Positions 25,904 through 34,150 of a DNA stretch of 64,000 nt are shown here, in pieces (within the stretch, counting starts at the first letter, position 1; each line of letters begins with the position of its first letter). Under the pieces are notes generated by a model that saw only the letters and a list, made by a program, of their open reading frames with translations, did not search any database and had not been told where the DNA came from. The stretch is from Kribbella rubisoli (GTDB lineage Bacteria; Actinomycetota; Actinomycetes; Propionibacteriales; Kribbellaceae), in contig NZ_SHKR01000011.1 in the NCBI RefSeq assembly GCF_004217145.1, forward strand, positions 496,001 through 560,000. Reading direction: 5' to 3'. The translations under genes were made by a program, and so were the position numbers.

Positions 25904-27022
25904 ATGACAGCTCCCGTTGACGCTCGTGCCTTGGAAGCTTCGTTGCGGCCGCATGGTGAATCGGTCATGTTGCCGCGCGAGGCGTATACCGATCCCGCCG
26001 TGCTCGCCTGGGAACGCCGGCATTTCTTCGCCGGTACGTGGACCTGCCTCGGCCGCGTCGACGAGTTGTCCGACGGTACGACGCAACGCGAGGTGACGGT
26101 CGGCGATATCGCGACGATCGTGACGTTCGGCGAGCGACCGCGGGCGTTCGCCAACACGTGCCGGCATCGCGGTCACGAGCTGCTGCAGCGCGACGAGACG
26201 AGCGAGCGGCGTGCGGTGGTGTGCCCGTACCACGGGTGGTCGTACGAGCTCGACGGCTCGGTGAAGGCGGCGCCGCGGATGGGCGACGGCTTCCATACCA
26301 AACCGTATGGTCTGGTCGAGTTGCCGGCCGAGGTCTGGCAGGGCTGGCTCTTCGTGAACGCGACCGGTACGGCGACGTCGTTCGCGGATCACGTCGGCGG
26401 ACTGACCGAGCTGGTCGCGCCGTACGCGCCGGAATCCCTTGTTCTGAAGGCCCGGCACGCGTACGACGTCGCGTCGAACTGGAAGACGATCGTGGAGAAC
26501 TACCACGAGTGCTACCACTGCCCGCTGATCCACCCCGAGCTGTGCAAGGTGTCGCCGCCGACGTCGGGCGACAACTGGAATCTTCCAGGCGCGTGGGTCG
26601 GCGGGCTGATGGACTTGCGACCGGACGCCGAGACGATGTCGCTCGACGGCCGGTCCCACGGGGTACAGCTCGAAGGCGTCGACCCGCGACGAGTGAACTA
26701 CCTCGGTCTGTTCCCCAACTTGCTGATCTCGCTGCACCCCGACTACGTGATGACGCATCGCATGGAGCCACGTACGCCGAGCCTGACGGCGATCGAGTGC
26801 TCCTGGTATTTCCGGCCCGAGGTCAAGGATCCGTCGTACGCCGTGGAGTTCTGGGACATCACGAACCGCGAGGACTGGGCCGCCTGCGAATCGGTCCAGC
26901 GCGGCGCCGAGTCCCCGCACTTCCGGCCGGGTCCGCTGTCGCCCGCGGAGGACGCCGTCTACCAGTGGGTGACGATGCTTGCCCGCGGCTACCTCGGCAA
27001 ACCTCTCAGTACCCCAGCGTGA
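25904..27022 (+). CDS. Rieske-type aromatic-ring-hydroxylating/betaine-type oxygenase alpha subunit
   Basis: A 372-residue oxygenase. The N-terminal Rieske cluster motif is CRHRGH-x15-CPYHGW (about residues 86-111). The catalytic domain has the mononuclear iron ligands in VENYHECYHCPLIHPEL and a downstream acidic ligand region. The NYHECYHCP form is common among glycine-betaine/choline/stachydrine-type monooxygenases as well as ring hydroxylases, so the substrate is unresolved. No ferredoxin or reductase gene is adjacent, so electron donors must be elsewhere. The 3' end overlaps the convergent gene by 17 nt. Confidence 0.85.
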   Translation: MTAPVDARALEASLRPHGESVMLPREAYTDPAVLAWERRHFFAGTWTCLGRVDELSDGTTQREVTVGDIATIVTFGERPRAFANTCRHRGHELLQRDETSERRAVVCPYHGWSYELDGSVKAAPRMGDGFHTKPYGLVELPAEVWQGWLFVNATGTATSFADHVGGLTELVAPYAPESLVLKARHAYDVASNWKTIVENYHECYHCPLIHPELCKVSPPTSGDNWNLPGAWVGGLMDLRPDAETMSLDGRSHGVQLEGVDPRRVNYLGLFPNLLISLHPDYVMTHRMEPRTPSLTAIECSWYFRPEVKDPSYAVEFWDITNREDWAACESVQRGAESPHFRPGPLSPAEDAVYQWVTMLARGYLGKPLSTPA

Positions 27023-27614
27023 AGCGCTTCCGATTGTTGGCCGGCTGCTCGAGTTCGTTGATCAGGGCAACCGCGTAGTCCTCGGCGGAGATGTGCTCGC
27101 CGATCGGCTCGTCCTGGCCGAGGCGGAACACGCCGGTGCGCTCACCCGGCGCGATCGCGAGGGCCGGGGACAGCATGGTCCAGTTCACGTCGCTCGCACG
27201 CAGGTTCTCAAGTGCCTGCGACACCGTCAGAGACTCGTTCTTGTACTCCGCCGGGAAGTCCGGGCTGTCCACCACACGGTTGCCGTTGACAACCAAGCTG
27301 CCGGCGCCGCCGACCACGATCAACCGGGTCGCCGTCCCCTGTACCGCGGCGATCAGGTTGTCGACCGCGTCCAGGTAATCCTGGTGATCTCCGCCGGTCC
27401 GGCTCGGCCCGATCGCCGCGACCAGCGCGTCCGAGACGGCCGCAAGCTCCTTGGCCGAAGCGACGTCGTCGGCGTTCGCCTGCACCGCGCGGACCTCGGC
27501 CGGCAATTCGCCGCCCGACCGGGTGACGCCGGTCACCTCGTGGCCGCGGCTCGCCGCCTCGGCCGCAACCCGGCTCCCGACCATGCCACTTGCTCCGTAC
27601 ACCGCGATCTTCAT
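27006..27614 (-). CDS. NAD(P)-binding oxidoreductase, NmrA/SDR-extended type
   Basis: A 202-residue Rossmann protein with MKIAVYGASGMVGSRVAAEAASRGHEVTGVTRS (GxxGxxG), RLIVVGGAGSLVV and YAVALINELEQP. It belongs to the short NAD(P)H-binding proteins (YtfG/NmrA-like, COG2910-type) often divergent from HxlR regulators and used in quinone or aldehyde stress. Here an HxlR gene starts 76 bp away on the other strand. No Tyr-x3-Lys catalytic pair is seen. Confidence 0.85.
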   Translation of the reverse strand: MKIAVYGASGMVGSRVAAEAASRGHEVTGVTRSGGELPAEVRAVQANADDVASAKELAAVSDALVAAIGPSRTGGDHQDYLDAVDNLIAAVQGTATRLIVVGGAGSLVVNGNRVVDSPDFPAEYKNESLTVSQALENLRASDVNWTMLSPALAIAPGERTGVFRLGQDEPIGEHISAEDYAVALINELEQPANNRKRFTLGY

Positions 27615-27650
27615 CGTTGTCCTTTCGTCTGCGATCGCGCCAACGGTATC

Positions 27651-27700
27651 TATTGGTAACTGGCTACTTCAACGTGCTATAAGTACCTTGTGGTAACCAA
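27651..27700. promoter_or_regulatory. Divergent promoter region with repeated GGTAAC
   Basis: GGTAAC occurs at 27655-27660 and again at 27692-27697, flanking an AT-rich stretch with TATAAG between the NmrA-like and HxlR genes. HxlR proteins commonly bind repeated half-sites in such divergent regions. The link to this HxlR is inference. Confidence 0.45.
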
Positions 27701-28049
27701 AGGGAACGTGTTCGACCCGAACTGCCCGACCCGGGTGATCCTCGACCGGATCGGCGACAAATGGACGGTGCTCGTCGTCCTGCTGCTGCGCGACGGCCCG
27801 CTCCGCTTCACCGAGCTCCGCGACGGCATCGGCCGGGTCGCGCCGAAGGTCCTCACCCAAACCTTGCGCCGGATGGAGCGCGACGGCCTCGTCAGCCGCG
27901 AGGTCTTCGCCGAGATCCCGCCCCGCGTCGTCTACACGCTGACCCCGATGGGCGCGTCCCTGATCGAGCCGATCAGCGTCCTGACCGACTGGGCAGAGAC
28001 GCACATGCCCGCGATCAGCAAGGCCCAGACGCAGTACGACGCGGTCTGA
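27690..28049 (+). CDS. HxlR-family transcriptional regulator
   Basis: A 119-residue winged-helix regulator: CPTRVILDRIGDKWTVLVVLLLRDGPLRFTELRDGIGRVAPKVLTQTLRRMERDGLVSREVFAEIPPRVVYTLTPMGASL. It carries the conserved N-terminal Cys (CPTR) used as redox sensor in some HxlR/YodB/QorR proteins. GTG start at 27690 with no ribosome site suggests a leaderless transcript. Likely regulates the divergent oxidoreductase. Confidence 0.88.
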   Translation: MVTKGNVFDPNCPTRVILDRIGDKWTVLVVLLLRDGPLRFTELRDGIGRVAPKVLTQTLRRMERDGLVSREVFAEIPPRVVYTLTPMGASLIEPISVLTDWAETHMPAISKAQTQYDAV

Positions 28050-28142
28050 ACATCACAAGCTCCGCACTGTCGGATTACAGCTCAACCTTTCGGAACCCTT
28101 GCCTCATCACACTCCTGACCGGGATGAGACGAGGGGTGTGGG

Positions 28143-28685
28143 ATGGATCCAGGACGGGATCGGGAGTTCGCGGACTTCGTGGACGGGCGGTTCACAGCGC
28201 TGCAACGGTTCGGGTACTTGCTGACCGGGGAATGGCATCTAGCCGAGGACCTGGTGCAAACCTCACTCACCAAGGTGTGGTTCCACCGGAACTCGTTGCG
28301 CAGCGGGAACGCGCTCGAGAGCTACACCCGCACAGTCATGGTGAACACCAGCACCCAATGGTGGCGCCGCAAGTGGAAGGGTGAGACGCCGACAGAGCAT
28401 CTCCCCGAGCCCGCAGCGCACTCGTCGGGGCAGTCCTCGGGGCAGTCGGAGTACGGCGTCGTGGACGACCGCGACTTGTTGCTCAGGGCACTCGCCACGC
28501 TCCCCCGCCGTACTCGCGCGACGCTGGTCCTGCGGTACTTCGAGGACCTGCCCGAGGCCGAGATCGCCCAGATCATGGGTTGTTCGCTCGGCACCGTGAA
28601 GAGCAACGTCTCCCGCGGGCTGGCCAAGCTCCGCGAGCATCACCTGGTCGCCGCCGTCTCCGCCCCTGCCCAGAAGGAGGGCTGA
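28143..28685 (+). CDS. ECF sigma factor, SigE-like group (TIGR02983 type)
   Basis: A 180-residue sigma-70-family factor. Region 2 is FADFVDGRFTALQRFGYLLTGEWHLAEDLVQTSLTKVWFHRN and region 4 is RALATLPRRTRATLVLRYFEDLPEAEIAQIMGCSLGTVKSNVSRGLAKLREH. This is the actinobacterial SigE subgroup usually paired with a membrane partner. A GGAAC at 28092-28096 could be the -35 of an autoregulated promoter, though no clear -10 is seen. The downstream gene starts 3 nt after the stop. Confidence 0.9.
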   Translation: MDPGRDREFADFVDGRFTALQRFGYLLTGEWHLAEDLVQTSLTKVWFHRNSLRSGNALESYTRTVMVNTSTQWWRRKWKGETPTEHLPEPAAHSSGQSSGQSEYGVVDDRDLLLRALATLPRRTRATLVLRYFEDLPEAEIAQIMGCSLGTVKSNVSRGLAKLREHHLVAAVSAPAQKEG

Positions 28686-28688
28686 GTC

Positions 28689-29327
28689 ATGACCGAAGAC
28701 CTGAAGACCCAGTTCAACCAGCTCGTCGCGGACCCGCCGCCCCCGAGCACCGTACCGAGCGAGGCCGTCTTCGCCCGAGTCCGCACGGTACGCCGCCGCC
28801 GCACCGCCGGCGTGATCACCGTCGCCGCCGCCGGCGTACTCGCAATAGCTCTTGCCCTAGGCAACGTCACCGACATCGGCGGCGCCCCGCCGGTCACCAA
28901 CACCCCAGGCGCTCCCAAGTCCGTCATCACCGGCCCGCCGACAGTCGCACCGAAACCCCCGCCACCGATCACGGTGCTCCTGAAGCCCTCGATCAAGGGC
29001 CGTACGGTCGGGATGACCGTCACGGTGTCGGGGAGGGCGTACGTCCCAACGGCAATCCCCGAAGGCACGCTATTGCCGGAGGACTCGTTCATGAACCTGT
29101 CCGGCGGCACCGACTACTCCTTCGGCGAAGGCGATCCGGGCGGCTCCGACGGCGGTTCGATCGACTGTACGCGGAAGAAGCTGAAGGTCGGGTCCGAGAC
29201 CTACGTGATCCCGGAGACGCACGTCTTCAAGAAGCCGGGGACCTACAAGTTCACGTACACGATCCGCTACTGCGGCACGAAGGGCTGGTTCCCCACCACT
29301 GCGACGACGCAGCTGGTGGTCAGATAG
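28689..29327 (+). CDS. Single-pass membrane protein cotranscribed with ECF sigma factor
   Basis: A 212-residue protein: a cytoplasmic N-terminus of about 37 residues ending in [10 protein letters not shown], one membrane helix [18 protein letters not shown], a Pro/Thr-rich linker and an extracellular beta-rich domain. The domain has two Cys (IDCTRKK and IRYCGTK) that could form a disulfide. There is no zinc anti-sigma (ZAS) HxxxCxxC motif. By position it is a likely anti-sigma or signal partner of the SigE-like factor (inference). The 3' end overlaps ispH by 8 nt. Confidence 0.7.
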   Translation: MTEDLKTQFNQLVADPPPPSTVPSEAVFARVRTVRRRRTAGVITVAAAGVLAIALALGNVTDIGGAPPVTNTPGAPKSVITGPPTVAPKPPPPITVLLKPSIKGRTVGMTVTVSGRAYVPTAIPEGTLLPEDSFMNLSGGTDYSFGEGDPGGSDGGSIDCTRKKLKVGSETYVIPETHVFKKPGTYKFTYTIRYCGTKGWFPTTATTQLVVR

Positions 29328-30360
29328 TCCAGGCGTGGTCTGAGGTGCCGGTGGTGGGGAGGCCGGCTGCCTTCAGGTCGGTGCGGAGGTCGCGGGGGAG
29401 GGCGAAAGTGAGGCTCTCCTCCGCGGTGGTGACTTCGCGTACGTCGCCGTAGCCGCGTTCGGCGAGCCAGCGCAGTACGTCGCGGACCAGCACCTCCGGG
29501 ACGCTCGCGCCGCTGCTGACGCCGACCGAGTCGACGCCGTCGAGCCAGGCCTCGTCGATCTCGTCCGCGTAGTCGACCAGGTAGCCGGCCTTCGCGCCGT
29601 GCTCGACCGCGACCTCGACCAGGCGTACCGAGTTCGACGAGTTGCGGGAGCCGACGACGATCATCAGGTCGGCCTCAGGAGCAAGCTTCTTCACCGCGGC
29701 CTGGCGGTTCTGCGTGGCGTAGCAGATGTCGTCGCTCGGCGGGTCCTGCAAGTGCGGGAAACGCTCGCGCAGGCGGCGTACCGTCTCCATCGTCTCGTCG
29801 ACGGAGAGCGTGGTCTGCGACAGCCAGACGACCTTCTCGGGGTCGCGGACGGTGACGTTCGGTACGTCGTCCGGCCCGTCGACCAGCGTCACGTGCTCCG
29901 GGGCCTCGCCGGACGTGCCGATGACCTCTTCGTGACCCTCGTGACCGATGAGGAGGATGTCGTAGTCGGTCGCGGCGAACCGCTTCGCCTCGTGGTGGAC
30001 CTTGGTCACCAGCGGGCAGGTCGCGTCGATCGTCTTCAACTGCCGCGCGGCCGCCTCCTCGTGCACCACCGGGGCGACACCGTGCGCGGAGAAGATCACC
30101 GTCTCCCCCTCCGGCACCTCGGAGGTCTCGTCGACGAAGATCGCGCCGCGCTTCTGCAGCGTCTGCACGACGTACTTGTTGTGCACGATCTCCTTGCGCA
30201 CATACACCGGCGGACCGTACAGATCGAGCGCCTTCTCCACCGCGACGACGGCCCGGTCCACGCCCGCGCAGTACCCCCGCGGCGCCGCAAGCAGCACCCG
30301 CTTGGTCTCTACGGCGGTCGTCGTACCGGTGTCCTCAGGCTGGCCAGTCACGATCCCCAT
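29320..30360 (-). CDS. ispH: 4-hydroxy-3-methylbut-2-enyl diphosphate reductase
   Basis: A 346-residue [4Fe-4S] enzyme of the last MEP-pathway step, producing IPP and DMAPP. The three cluster Cys are in [11 protein letters not shown] (Cys31), [13 protein letters not shown] and [11 protein letters not shown]. The catalytic-site segments FSAHGV and [11 protein letters not shown] are present. The first 20 residues ([20 protein letters not shown]) are an extension and a GTG/ATG further in cannot be excluded. Standard housekeeping position near xseA. Confidence 0.95.
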   Translation of the reverse strand: MGIVTGQPEDTGTTTAVETKRVLLAAPRGYCAGVDRAVVAVEKALDLYGPPVYVRKEIVHNKYVVQTLQKRGAIFVDETSEVPEGETVIFSAHGVAPVVHEEAAARQLKTIDATCPLVTKVHHEAKRFAATDYDILLIGHEGHEEVIGTSGEAPEHVTLVDGPDDVPNVTVRDPEKVVWLSQTTLSVDETMETVRRLRERFPHLQDPPSDDICYATQNRQAAVKKLAPEADLMIVVGSRNSSNSVRLVEVAVEHGAKAGYLVDYADEIDEAWLDGVDSVGVSSGASVPEVLVRDVLRWLAERGYGDVREVTTAEESLTFALPRDLRTDLKAAGLPTTGTSDHAWTI

Positions 30361-30446
30361 CGTACGGGCCGGGGCTAACGGTGCAGGCGGGCGTCGGACG
30401 TCCGTGCTCTGACCTTGTGAGCAGCATCACGACAAGAGACCTGAAA

Positions 30447-30475
30447 GGAGCCGTCCGCCCTGTCCGGACGGCTCC
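30447..30475 (-). terminator. Strong hairpin terminator
   Basis: GGAGCCGTCCG and CGGACGGCTCC form a perfect 11-bp stem with a 7-nt loop. In minus direction it is followed by TTTCAGG, so it best serves as terminator of the HAD gene ending at 30500. Confidence 0.7.
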
Positions 30476-30499
30476 CCCGTGGGAGGTGTTACCAGCACG

Positions 30500-30997
30500 T
30501 CAAGTATCTGTCCTGGAGCCCTTGTCCACAAAGGATTTATCGTCTGCCCACGACTGGATCGCGGCGAAATCCGTTGCGGTCAACCCGATCCGAGCATCGA
30601 CTGGATAGACCAACTGATGGTCACCTGTGAACTCCGTTTCATCGGCCTCGTCATCCACCCAGACGAACGGACGATCGCCTACCCATTCAGCGATGTACGG
30701 CGTCTTCCAGGAACCCTTGCGTACCGGCCTGCGATCGGGCCAGGTGATTGTCGGCAGCTCAGGCAGACCGAGGAGAGGACCGAGGAGGCGGTTGGCACCG
30801 TGTTCCCAGCTGCTGGCCCAGACCAGGTCGAAGGTGTTCGCGAGTGCGTTGAGTTGCACGCCGTGCTGCTGGTTGAGGAGCAACCGCCACGTTTTCGCAC
30901 CCTCCGTGATCTCGTGCCGCTCGTAGCCGGGTGGGATTCCGTCGGCGCGGTGCGGGTTGAGCGGGCCGTCGAAATCCAACAGCAAGAGTGGGCGCAT
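30500..30997 (-). CDS. HAD-domain protein (HAD_SAK-like)
   Basis: A 165-residue compact HAD fold: MRPLLLLDFDGPLNP holds motif I (DFDGPLNP, nucleophile Asp8), FDLVWASSWEHGANRLLGPLLGLP is the motif II region with the W-AS-SW-E signature, and FVWVDDEAD is motif IV. This pattern occurs in HAD domains named from Swiss-army-knife RNA repair proteins. It also occurs in stand-alone actinobacterial copies. Substrate unknown. It lies between ispH and xseA with its own terminator. Confidence 0.78.
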   Translation of the reverse strand: MRPLLLLDFDGPLNPHRADGIPPGYERHEITEGAKTWRLLLNQQHGVQLNALANTFDLVWASSWEHGANRLLGPLLGLPELPTITWPDRRPVRKGSWKTPYIAEWVGDRPFVWVDDEADETEFTGDHQLVYPVDARIGLTATDFAAIQSWADDKSFVDKGSRTDT

Positions 30998-31043
30998 TAC
31001 TCAACGTTAGGGTTTGTCGGTGGTGGGCCGTAGGGTCTTGGGC

Positions 31044-32258
31044 GTGGCTTTGGAGACGTCGCCGGAAGCACCCGCGGCCGTTCGCACGATCGCGAACGGT
31101 ATTGCCGGCTGGATCAACCAGCTCGGCGCCGTGTGGGTCGAGGGGCAGCTGACGGACGTCTCGATCGGGCGCGGCACGACGACGGTTTTCGGCACGCTGC
31201 GGGACACCGACGCGGACATCTCGCTCCGGTTCACCTGCAATCGGCGGGTGTTCGAGACGGTCGAAGTGCACGACGGCTCGCGGGTTCTCGTCCACGCCAA
31301 GCCGAACTTCTTCGCCCGCCGCGGCACGCTCGCGCTCGCCGTCAGCGAGATCCGCCACGTCGGCATCGGTGAGTTGCTGGCGCGGATCGAGCGGCTGAAG
31401 CAGCTGCTCGCGGCCGAGGGGCTGTTCGAGCCGTACCGGAAGAAGAAGCTGCCGTTCCTGCCCCACACGATCGGCCTGATCTGCGGGCGCGACTCGGCTG
31501 CGGAGCGCGACGTGCTCGAGAACGCCAAGCGGCGTTGGCCCGCGGTCGCGTTCCGGATCGAGTATGCGTCGGTGCAGGGCCCGTCCGCGGCCGGCGAGGT
31601 GATGACGGCGCTGCGGAAGCTCGACGCGGATGATTCGGTCGAGGTGATCGTGATTGCGCGCGGCGGCGGTTCTTTGGAGGACCTGCTGCCGTTCTCGGAC
31701 GAGGGGCTGATCCGGGCGGTTTCGAAGACGAGTACGCCGGTGGTGAGCGCGATCGGGCACGAGCCTGATTCGCCGCTGCTCGACCTGGTCGCGGACCTGC
31801 GCGCGTCGACGCCGACCGACGCGGCGAAGCGGATCGTGCCCGACGTACGCGAGGAGCTGGACGGCGTGCGGCTGCTGCGCGAGCGCGGATCGCGCGCGAT
31901 CAGGTCCTGGCTGGATCGGGAGACGCATGCGCTGGCGGCGATCCGCTCGCGGCCGGCGCTGGCGGCGCCCGTGACGGATCTGCAGCGACGCTCCGATGAA
32001 GTCGCCGCGCTGATCGAGCGCAGTCGCCGTACGCTGACGCATCGGCTGGATCGCGCGAGCGACGACATCACGCACCGGCTGGCGAGCGTGCGGGCGTTGT
32101 CCCCGAAGGCGACGCTGGAGCGCGGGTACTCCGTGCTCCAGCTGGCGGATGGCACCGCCGTACGGGAAGTGGCGCAGGTGGCGCCCGGTGACGTGCTGCA
32201 GGCACGCGTCACCGACGGCCGCTTCGCGGTCGAAGTCAAGTCCGAGGAGAACAAGTGA
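31044..32258 (+). CDS. xseA: Exodeoxyribonuclease VII large subunit
   Basis: A 404-residue subunit from GTG 31044 ([28 protein letters not shown]). It has the OB-fold DNA-binding N-terminus ([25 protein letters not shown]), the catalytic domain [24 protein letters not shown] and [24 protein letters not shown], and the long coiled coil toward the C-terminus. The C-terminal [16 protein letters not shown] motif is conserved. It overlaps xseB by a GTGA junction. Confidence 0.95.
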   Translation: MALETSPEAPAAVRTIANGIAGWINQLGAVWVEGQLTDVSIGRGTTTVFGTLRDTDADISLRFTCNRRVFETVEVHDGSRVLVHAKPNFFARRGTLALAVSEIRHVGIGELLARIERLKQLLAAEGLFEPYRKKKLPFLPHTIGLICGRDSAAERDVLENAKRRWPAVAFRIEYASVQGPSAAGEVMTALRKLDADDSVEVIVIARGGGSLEDLLPFSDEGLIRAVSKTSTPVVSAIGHEPDSPLLDLVADLRASTPTDAAKRIVPDVREELDGVRLLRERGSRAIRSWLDRETHALAAIRSRPALAAPVTDLQRRSDEVAALIERSRRTLTHRLDRASDDITHRLASVRALSPKATLERGYSVLQLADGTAVREVAQVAPGDVLQARVTDGRFAVEVKSEENK

Positions 32259-32470
32259 GCGCCGACCGACCCGAGATGACCTACGAGCAGGCCCGCGAGG
32301 AACTCGTCGAGGTAGTCCGCAAACTAGAAGCCGGCGGCACCACCCTCGAAGAATCCCTGGCCCTGTGGGAACGCGGCGAAGAACTAGCCACCACCTGCCA
32401 ACGCTGGCTCGACGGCGCCCGCGAACGCCTGGCCAAAGCCCAAGCCACCCACGAAGAAAAACCCAACTGA
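32255..32470 (+). CDS. xseB: Exodeoxyribonuclease VII small subunit
   Basis: A 71-residue helical-hairpin protein. [52 protein letters not shown] matches the XseB consensus over its full length. GTG 32255 overlaps the xseA stop, ensuring coupled synthesis of the subunits of exonuclease VII. Confidence 0.95.
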   Translation: MSADRPEMTYEQAREELVEVVRKLEAGGTTLEESLALWERGEELATTCQRWLDGARERLAKAQATHEEKPN

Positions 32471-32476
32471 CCCTGC

Positions 32477-33139
32477 TTATTCGTTGCCGTCGTCAACGGT
32501 CGGGTCAGCGGCGCTGACCGGCAGCAGGCTGGCTGCAACAGCATGTAGGCCGGACTTCAGGCGGTCCAAGGGGAAGCCCTGCGTGCGGAGGGCGTGGTGG
32601 AGGTCGGCTGCTAGGGGGGCTAGTAGGGCGTGGGCGGTGTAGTCGGCGTCGAGGGTGGGGTGGGCTGCTTCGATGAGGTGGGACAGGTGGCGGTGCCAGA
32701 GGTGGTACGAGCCGATTCGGTAGCGGGCGCCGTCTGAGGCGTTCTCGCTGTCCATGAAGAGTTCTACGTGGCGGTCCAGGAGATCCAGGTAGGCGTCGAG
32801 GAACGCCGTCACGCGGGTGAGCGGCGGCGCGCCGGGGCCGAGTGGGGGCGGACCGGTGAGGATCTTCGCCTGGAGTTCCTGTTCGCGTTCGTCCAGTAGC
32901 GCGACCGCCAGGCCGGCACGGTCGCCGAACCGGCGGAAGACCGTGCCCTTCCCCACGCCTGCCTCCGCGGCGATCGCGTCGAGGGAAACGTGCTTCACGC
33001 CGTGCTCGGTGAACAGCCGGTCGGCCGCCTCGAGCACGCGCAGCCGGTTGCGCCGCGCGTCCGCACGTTCCGGGCGCGGTTCACCCACCACCGGCAGACC
33101 CCGTTGTGAAGCGGACTGCGGTCCGGTACTGTTGTTCAT
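32477..33139 (-). CDS. TetR-family transcriptional regulator
   Basis: A 220-residue regulator. The N-terminal HTH is NRLRVLEAADRLFTEHGVKHVSLDAIAAEAGVGKGTVFRRFGDRAGLAVALLDERE (residues about 33-88), with a divergent helical ligand domain. It is encoded divergently, 40 bp from a flavodoxin-like gene. Two copies of a CGGACT-N2-AGTCCG palindrome lie at its 5' end, one inside its coding sequence, indicating autoregulation. Confidence 0.9.
   Translation of the reverse strand: MNNSTGPQSASQRGLPVVGEPRPERADARRNRLRVLEAADRLFTEHGVKHVSLDAIAAEAGVGKGTVFRRFGDRAGLAVALLDEREQELQAKILTGPPPLGPGAPPLTRVTAFLDAYLDLLDRHVELFMDSENASDGARYRIGSYHLWHRHLSHLIEAAHPTLDADYTAHALLAPLAADLHHALRTQGFPLDRLKSGLHAVAASLLPVSAADPTVDDGNE
33112..33125. 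promoter_or_regulatory. TetR operator copy 1 (intragenic)
   Basis: CGGACT-GC-GGTCCG, one mismatch from perfect symmetry, lies inside the first codons of tetR. It has the same core as the site at 33144-33157, 32 bp away (about three helical turns), suggesting cooperative binding on one DNA face. Confidence 0.65.
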
Positions 33140-33143
33140 GAGA

Positions 33144-33157
33144 CGGACTGTAGTCCG
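33144..33157. promoter_or_regulatory. TetR operator copy 2 (intergenic)
   Basis: CGGACT-GT-AGTCCG is a perfect 6+2+6 inverted repeat in the 40-bp gap between tetR and the flavodoxin-like gene, well placed to control both. It is almost certainly the operator of the adjacent TetR. Confidence 0.75.
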
Positions 33158-33179
33158 CTAAGCCTTCAGGAGGAAGCAC

Positions 33180-33785
33180 ATGAGCACGACACCAGCCACC
33201 GCGACCGTCGCGGTTGCGTATCACTCGGGTTATGGGCACACCGCGAAGCAGGCGGAGGCGGTCGCGGCGGGTGCCGCGTCGGTGCCGGGAACCGTGACGG
33301 AGCTCGTTCCGCTCGATGAGCTGACCGAGGGCGTGTGGGAGCGGCTGACCGCGGCGGACGCGATCATCTTCGGCGCGCCGACGTACATGGGGAGTCCGAG
33401 TTGGGTGTTCAAGAAGTTCGCCGAGGAGAGCGTGCGGATCTGGGCGGCCGACCTCGGCTGGCGGGACAAGATCGCGGCCGGATTCACCAACTCCAAGGCG
33501 ATGTCCGGCGACAAGCTGAACAGCCTGGTCGACCTGGCTGTGTTCGCGGCGCAGCACGGAATGATCTGGGTCGGCCTGGACATCTACCCGGGCTGGGCGG
33601 AGAGCACCGCGAGCATCGAGGACCTCAACCGCCTCGGCAGCTGGATGGGCGCAATGGCCCAGTCCGACGCGGACCTCTCAGCCGAGAAGGCACCCCCGGC
33701 TACCGACCTCCGTACGGCGGCCGCTCTCGGCGCTCGCGTCGCGCAGGTGACGCATCGACACCTCCGAGGAGCCCTGGCCGCGTGA
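33180..33785 (+). CDS. Flavodoxin-family NAD(P)H:quinone oxidoreductase (WrbA-like)
   Basis: A 201-residue flavodoxin-fold protein. The FMN phosphate loop is VAYHSGYGHTAKQAEAVAAGA, the 60s/90s loop region is DAIIFGAPTYMGSPSWVFKKFAEESVRIW, and HGMIWVGLDIYPG is typical of WrbA/flavodoxin-like quinone reductases. GGAGG lies 8 nt before ATG 33180. Probably induced by the TetR ligand (quinone or xenobiotic, inference). Confidence 0.87.
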   Translation: MSTTPATATVAVAYHSGYGHTAKQAEAVAAGAASVPGTVTELVPLDELTEGVWERLTAADAIIFGAPTYMGSPSWVFKKFAEESVRIWAADLGWRDKIAAGFTNSKAMSGDKLNSLVDLAVFAAQHGMIWVGLDIYPGWAESTASIEDLNRLGSWMGAMAQSDADLSAEKAPPATDLRTAAALGARVAQVTHRHLRGALAA

Positions 33786-33810
33786 GCACATACCTAAGCC
33801 GGGCTGACTG

Positions 33811-34131
33811 ATGACGTGGCTGGTACTGCTCGCGGCAGCGGCGTTCGAGATTGCGTTTGCGCTCAGTCTGAAGCCGAGCGAGGGCTTCAGCCGGTTGTGG
33901 CCGACGGCCGGCGTGCTGGTGTTCGGCGTGATCTCGGTCGTGCTGCTCGCGAAGACGCTCGATCGGCTGCCGATCGGCACGGCGTACGCGATCTGGACCG
34001 GGCTCGGATCCGTCGGGGTGGTGACGCTCGGCATCATCCTGTTCAACGAGCCGGCCACCCCGGCGCGACTCGCGTGTATCGCGCTGATCGTCGCCGGCAT
34101 CGTCGGCCTCCGCCTCGCGGGAGCCGAGTAG
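33811..34131 (+). CDS. Small multidrug resistance (SMR) family transporter
   Basis: A 106-residue four-helix membrane protein. MTWLVLLAAAAFEIAFALSLKPSEGF carries the essential membrane Glu (E13 in FEIAF), and LPIGTAYAIWTGLGSVGVVTLGIILFNEPATPARLACIALIVAGIVGL is the SMR signature. The AYAIWTGLG and LK features resemble the Gdx/SugE guanidinium-export group more than EmrE. It may share the TetR-controlled transcript (25 nt after the flavodoxin gene). Confidence 0.9.
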   Translation: MTWLVLLAAAAFEIAFALSLKPSEGFSRLWPTAGVLVFGVISVVLLAKTLDRLPIGTAYAIWTGLGSVGVVTLGIILFNEPATPARLACIALIVAGIVGLRLAGAE

Positions 34132-34150
34132 CGAGCCTGAGCTGAGGGAT

